Of a stretch of DNA of 64,000 nt, positions 60,236-64,000 are shown piece by piece. Numbering within the stretch: the first letter of the stretch is position 1; the number at the start of each line of letters is the position of its first letter. The notes beneath the pieces are model-generated. The model saw only the letters and a list, made by a program, of their open reading frames with translations, ran no database searches and had not been told where the DNA came from. Made by a program: the position numbers and the translations under genes. Source of the stretch: Diphasiastrum complanatum (taxonomy: Eukaryota; Streptophyta; Lycopodiopsida; Lycopodiales; Lycopodiaceae); assembly GCA_029204225.1 (NCBI GenBank), contig CM055101.1, positions 40,895,427-40,959,426 of the forward strand, read 5' to 3'.

Positions 60236-61119
60236 GATATGCTCGTCGTGGATGATGGCCGATGATTATATGGCGGCCGATGGTCATTGACGGGTGGCCG
60301 ATGTATGTGTGCTAGTGTATTTAATTGATTGGATGTGTGAATGTATGTGTATGTGTGAGAATGTATGTATATTTTAGAAGACCATGCTCCCAATTTCAAA
60401 ATTTTAATATGTGGGTTATAATCACATGCAGTGCAAACTTCAAAAGATTAGCCACTTTGAGCTAATTATGCATACAAACATGTAAAGCCATTCTATATGT
60501 AGGGTACATGTAAAGCCACATATCCACTATGAAAAACATGTGGAAGATGCATTAGTATTGTACAACATTGAGTTTTGTGCATATTAATCAAGAAAGGAAA
60601 ACATTCCACATACATAAAATTTAAAAAACGAGTATATTATATTTCTATTTAAAAAATCAATACTTCTCGAAAAATTCCTCCCACGAATCACATCCAAAGG
60701 CTTGGGATCGTCTGTGATGCATCAATATTTTCTACAACCAATACTGTTCTATAAATTTATGTTAGATTTTGTACCAACAAAATTCACATCTAATAACAAT
60801 TGGTGTCGTCGTGAAATCAAATATCCGACATCTTGTTGTTCCTTTAAAAACTCCTTGTATTGCTGCAACAACCCAGAAAATTGTGCAGATGTATTCATGC
60901 TCCATAAAGTCCCATTCGTCGATTGACAATGACCTTCAGCATATGCGAAAACATACACATGCGTTACTTAATGTGCTTACCTAAAACATACTCAATAGCA
61001 AGTCGAATAAAAATACTTGCTCGTTCCAACAGCCTGCACGACAAAATCTGCAAAAAAAAAAAACACAATGTTAGTATAAGCATTATGAATGTTATATGAG
61101 ATGCTCTTTTTTTTCCTTC
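60236..61119. other. No gene assigned
   Basis: AT-rich. A 69-codon minus-strand frame (60749-60958, with LLQQYKEFLKEQQDVGYLI) may belong to the same TE as the fragment at 61120-61265 but has no recognised domain. Confidence 0.4.
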
Positions 61120-61265
61120 TTTTTTTTGTGAAGTAAGCAACATGTCATAGACATAAGTAATACGATCTGATGATCTTTGACCCCAATATTGTCGTCGAGC
61201 TTCCTTTATTTGTTTTCTCTTGACATGTTGGCAACAATACTTATCACAACAATCTTTAGTAGCAA
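61120..61265 (-). pseudogene. Cys-rich TE-like fragment
   Basis: Minus strand reads TKDCCDKYCCQHVKRKQIKE then ARRQYWGQRSSDRITYVYDM. The pattern CC-x3-C-C followed by R-x-x-Y-W and a D-R-I-x-Y-V resembles the N-terminal Cys region of several eukaryotic transposon-encoded proteins; family not named. Its upstream end runs into the hairpin. Confidence 0.4.
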
Positions 61266-61311
61266 CTTCATCTCAAAAGTTGCTACTAAAGATTGTTGTG
61301 ATAAGTATTGT
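61234..61311. repeat. Perfect 35-bp inverted repeat with 8-nt loop
   Basis: Arms 61234-61268 and 61277-61311 are exact reverse complements; loop CATCTCAA. The left arm lies in the Cys-rich TE-like fragment, the right arm is its inverted copy. Confidence 0.97.
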
Positions 61312-61656
61312 GACTTGTTTGATTGGACATCTCAAAAGTTGAACATTCATGTTCTCCAAGTTGCTAGCGTCACCTGCTAAATTATTATCCATGTTGGCAT
61401 GGATTGTGGAGATTGTGACACTTACATGTTCATCTCCAAGCTCTTTGAATTCTATAGCCTCATGATTTTGTGTCTACATATTTTTATCCAAAATTTCATA
61501 ATAATTTTTGAGAGAGTCCATTAGAACACCACAAACCACCAAAATAAAATTTTGTTTTACAAGTATATTTTGTTTATCTTTGATGAATAGAAATAAAATT
61601 CTGGCTATTAATTATCGTCAACCAAAGCTAACGTCAACATTGCATGGTAGTACTTT
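61312..61656. other. No gene recognised
   Basis: AT-rich, nothing identified. Confidence 0.45.
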
Positions 61657-62240
61657 GTGAAGGCGCAATCATCCCATGCAGGGTCCCAAGTTTCATAGCA
61701 AAATAAATAACCAAGAGTTTGCTATTGTCCCAGCTACCATGATGCGTTATTACTACCAGAATCTTTCCATGTTCGTAGAAGAACAAAAATTAGTTCTTTA
61801 GAGCAGTATCTAAATTCTGTGTGCGACTGATGGAGCGGTGAGTCCAAGTGATACAAATGAAGAGATGAGTTGCTGGCAGCTGTTTGGCTTTACGTACTGT
61901 GGATTAACTTGCTACTGTTTCCCTCTTGATCGAAGAGGTTTAAAGAAGGGAACCAGGTTTCGTGAAGGCACAATCATCCCGTGCAGAGTCCCAAGTTTGA
62001 TAGCAGAATAAGTAACCAAGAGTTTGCTATTGTCCCAGCTACCATGATGCCTTATTACTACCAAAATCTTTCCGTGTTCGTAGAAGAACAGAAATTAGTT
62101 CTTTACAATAGTATCTAAATTCTGTGTGCGACTGATGGAGCGGTGAGTCCAAGTGATGCAAATGAAGAGATGAGTTGCTGGCAGCTGTTTGGCTTACGTA
62201 CTGTGGATTAACTTGCTACTGTTTCCCTCTTGTTTGAAGG
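61657..62240. repeat. Direct duplication, about 280-bp copies, 305-bp period
   Basis: GTGAAGGCRCAATCATCCC begins at 61657 and 61962. Both copies continue through TTTGCTATTGTCCCAGCTACC, GACTGATGGAGCGGTGAGTCC and TTGCTACTGTTTCCCTCTTG with about 5 percent difference by eye, separated by about 25 bp. No terminal TG/CA or inverted ends stand out. Confidence 0.9.
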
Positions 62241-62525
62241 CTTGGGTTTTGTTGATTCCTGAGTGCTCAAGCCTCAATGGTTGCGCCTCTGAGACTCGCA
62301 ACTATAAACAAAGCACATTTTTTAATATTTTTGGGCAAAGCGCTTACTAGCCAATCCAACAGGTACCCGATTCTAAATTTACTATCCAAATGTTTGTGTG
62401 AACAAAAAGCCTAAAACAAAGGCAAGCAAATATGAAATCGAACTGGAGATGCAAACATATTATGTATTTTGTACTGTATATACATTTCCATAGCTAGATG
62501 TTCACGCAGTCTCCACCACCAGGCA
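62241..62525. other. No gene recognised
   Basis: Spacer without identifiable features. Confidence 0.45.
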
Positions 62526-62735
62526 AAGCCTCACACACACTGATTTGAAGAGAACGACGAACCATCACACTCTTTGATTTTGAAGAACAAGAGAAGGAAA
62601 GCCTCACGCACACTGATTTGAAAAGAACGACGAACCACCACAGCCTCTTTGATTTCGAAGAAGAAGAGAAGGAACATGCGATTGATCTTGTTTGTTTTTG
62701 AAGAACAAGAGAAGGAACAAGCGATTGTCAAAAGA
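62526..62735. repeat. Tandem repeat, about 73-bp period
   Basis: GCCTCACRCACACTGATTTG at about 62528 and 62601, each with AAGAACGACGAACCA and TTTGAAGAACAAGAGAAGGAA; a shortened third unit ends at about 62735. Confidence 0.85.
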
Positions 62736-63249
62736 TCAAGAAACAAAAGCCCTTCCAAAAAAAATCTAGAAACCATTGCATGCAGTGACAATCGCCACCT
62801 TGAAAATGGCAAGTCACGTGAAAATGGGAATATGCAAATCCGGAATAAAAATGAAAACAAATCCGAATCCAGGTGTCAATCTGTTCATATCGAAGCACTC
62901 CCAAATCCAAAAAGGAAAATATTGTAATAATATAAAGTGAATAAAAAAAAAACAACAATAGGTAGCTCAAAAATCCTAGAAAAATACTCAATTTATTTTT
63001 AAATGCCAGATGTCATAACCACGAAAACCAGGGAATAAAAAAAAAACACATTCACATATGTCATTTGAGTTAAAACCAAAACACAAGCAGGTCAATGTTG
63101 CAAATGAATGCTAAGTCCTCCTTGCAAGCAAGGCAGGGCCTCATGTATAAGCATTTAGACTTTATGGAGCTACTCAAATTCGAAGATCTGCTTTGTGAGA
63201 GAGGGCTGGATCGATGGAGTCTAGAGGAGGGAGATGAATTTTTGAATAA
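62736..63249. other. No gene recognised
   Basis: AT-rich spacer. Confidence 0.45.
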
Positions 63250-63638
63250 GCAAGCATGGGAAGGAGGGCCATGGCCATGCATACTCCTCAACATACATGC
63301 ATCCACTTTTTTTTAATCTTTTTAAAAAAAGGGTGTATGCATGGGTGAGGGGAGGAGGATTTATGGGGTCCTCACCCGTGCGCAAAACTGGATGTAAGTT
63401 AAATATATATATAGATATATATGTATATGTATATATCATAGTGGCCCTCTGGTACCGCCAGTACCATAATGGTGGTACCACCATTATGATGCCGCCCTCA
63501 TATCCGCGGTACCAGGGCGACACGAGAATAAAAATTTAAAAATTTTTTTCGTGTTATTTTCATAATTTTTTTTTTTTGGTATTGCAGTACCACGATACCA
63601 TACTGGTACCGCAGGTATCGGGATCCGCGGGACCTATG

Positions 63639-63681
<43 letters not shown>

Positions 63682-63850
63682 TCTATATATATATTTAAAC
63701 TTACGTACAATTTTGCGCATGTGTATGGGTGCACCCATGCATCCTCCTCCCCTCACCCATGCATGAGCTTTTTTTGAACTAAATTTAAAAACAGGATGCC
63801 ATGTATGGGGAGGAGGATGCACGGCCCTCCTCCCCATGCATTCATGCATA
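63250..63850. mobile_element. Foldback element with (TA)n and GGTACC-rich centre
   Basis: Perfect 23-nt inverted pair TGCATGGGTGAGGGGAGGAG.. at 63338-63360 and 63741-63763. Weaker pairing extends outward (GGAGGGCCATG near 63265 against the complement near 63825). The centre has a 24-bp perfect palindrome (63465-63488), many GGTACC words and (TA)n at 63636-63680. The same TGCATGGGTGAGGGG arm words occur in the foldback element at 46.2 kb, so the two are related. Confidence 0.72.
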
Positions 63851-63869
63851 TTGATCACCTAAGTCACTG

Positions 63870-63990
63870 CTGCAAATTGAATGGCAAAATGCCCATTGTA
63901 GGCCTTTTTCACTTCAAATGAAGAACATTTAAATGAGGCACCCTTCAAAAATGAATGGGCATTCCTTTAGTTTTAAGGAAAACTAATTTC
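63870..63990 (-). repeat. Dispersed repeat, copy 2
   Basis: Inverted match to 12830-12950: ACTTCAAATGAAGAACATTT, GGCACCCTTCAAA, ATGGGCATTCCTT and AGTTTTAAGGAAAA are shared in the same order. Runs to the window end. Confidence 0.75.
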
Positions 63991-64000
63991 AAATTTTTTT

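Noticed and set aside
59627..60399. Long Tyr/Val/Cys-rich or Thr/His-rich open frames
   Set aside because: Low-complexity (CA)n/(TACACA)n repeat; frames exist on both strands because stops are rare in such DNA.

Overview
The window looks like nuclear DNA from a land plant with a large, repeat-rich genome. Evidence: spliceosomal introns, one intact plant gene for proteasome subunit alpha-3, fragments of plant fasciclin-like and thaumatin-like genes, Ty1/copia and Ty3/gypsy retrotransposons with plant-type primer-binding sites, a Helitron helicase remnant, and very long (GA)n and (TA)n tracts. Huge TE-filled introns would fit a fern, other seed-free plant or gymnosperm, but the species cannot be fixed from this sequence.

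Layout. 1-4.2 kb: 5' part of a decayed minus-strand Ty3/gypsy element (gag, a leader with 333-bp tandem repeats, tRNA-Asp-type PBS, LTR edge). 4.2-8.3 kb: plus-strand copia element A, inserted there and internally deleted in gag. 8.7-11.5 kb: second minus-strand gypsy remnant (gag, leader, iMet PBS). 11.6-12.7 kb: two unrelated host-gene fragments (fasciclin-like, then thaumatin-like), each ending in a dinucleotide tract. 14.6-16.2 kb: tandem repeats and two about 280-bp GC-rich units separated by (TA)n. 16.5-29.2 kb, minus strand: complete 11-exon PAG1-like gene (251 codons including stop, all junctions in phase). Intron 1 carries a copia element that itself carries a 209-bp hAT-like MITE; intron 7 carries another copia fragment.

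30.1-40.7 kb is the most unusual part. Four intron-bearing, lightly decayed genes alternate in orientation: (A) an unknown protein with a C-terminal region of ubiquitin-like pattern; (B) a histone H3-like domain joined through a Ser/Pro-rich linker to a Ulp1/SENP-like (C48) cysteine protease; (C) an unknown protein with an acidic tail; (D) a long coiled-coil and Cys-motif protein that resembles an uncharacterised transposase. An 18-bp motif (GATATCGRWTCARCGCGC) recurs 13 times, nine of them between the divergent genes B and C. A 17-nt inverted match (16/17) lies just outside the gene block. I infer one large DNA transposon, about 10.5 kb, with a Ubl/Ulp1/histone-like cargo.

41-50 kb: (CT)n, copia gag and RT scraps, a Helitron helicase, a gypsy integrase scrap, a foldback element whose arms are made of subrepeats, a 360-bp satellite and a field of short CAGCGATGGACA repeats. 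50.37-56.06 kb: complete copia element B with both LTRs and a 5-bp target duplication, coding region full of stops. 56-60 kb: an unrecognised TE-like coding remnant and a complex (CA)n tract. 60-64 kb: a perfect 35-bp hairpin, tandem duplications and a second foldback element. Apart from PAG1, nothing here is an intact host gene.
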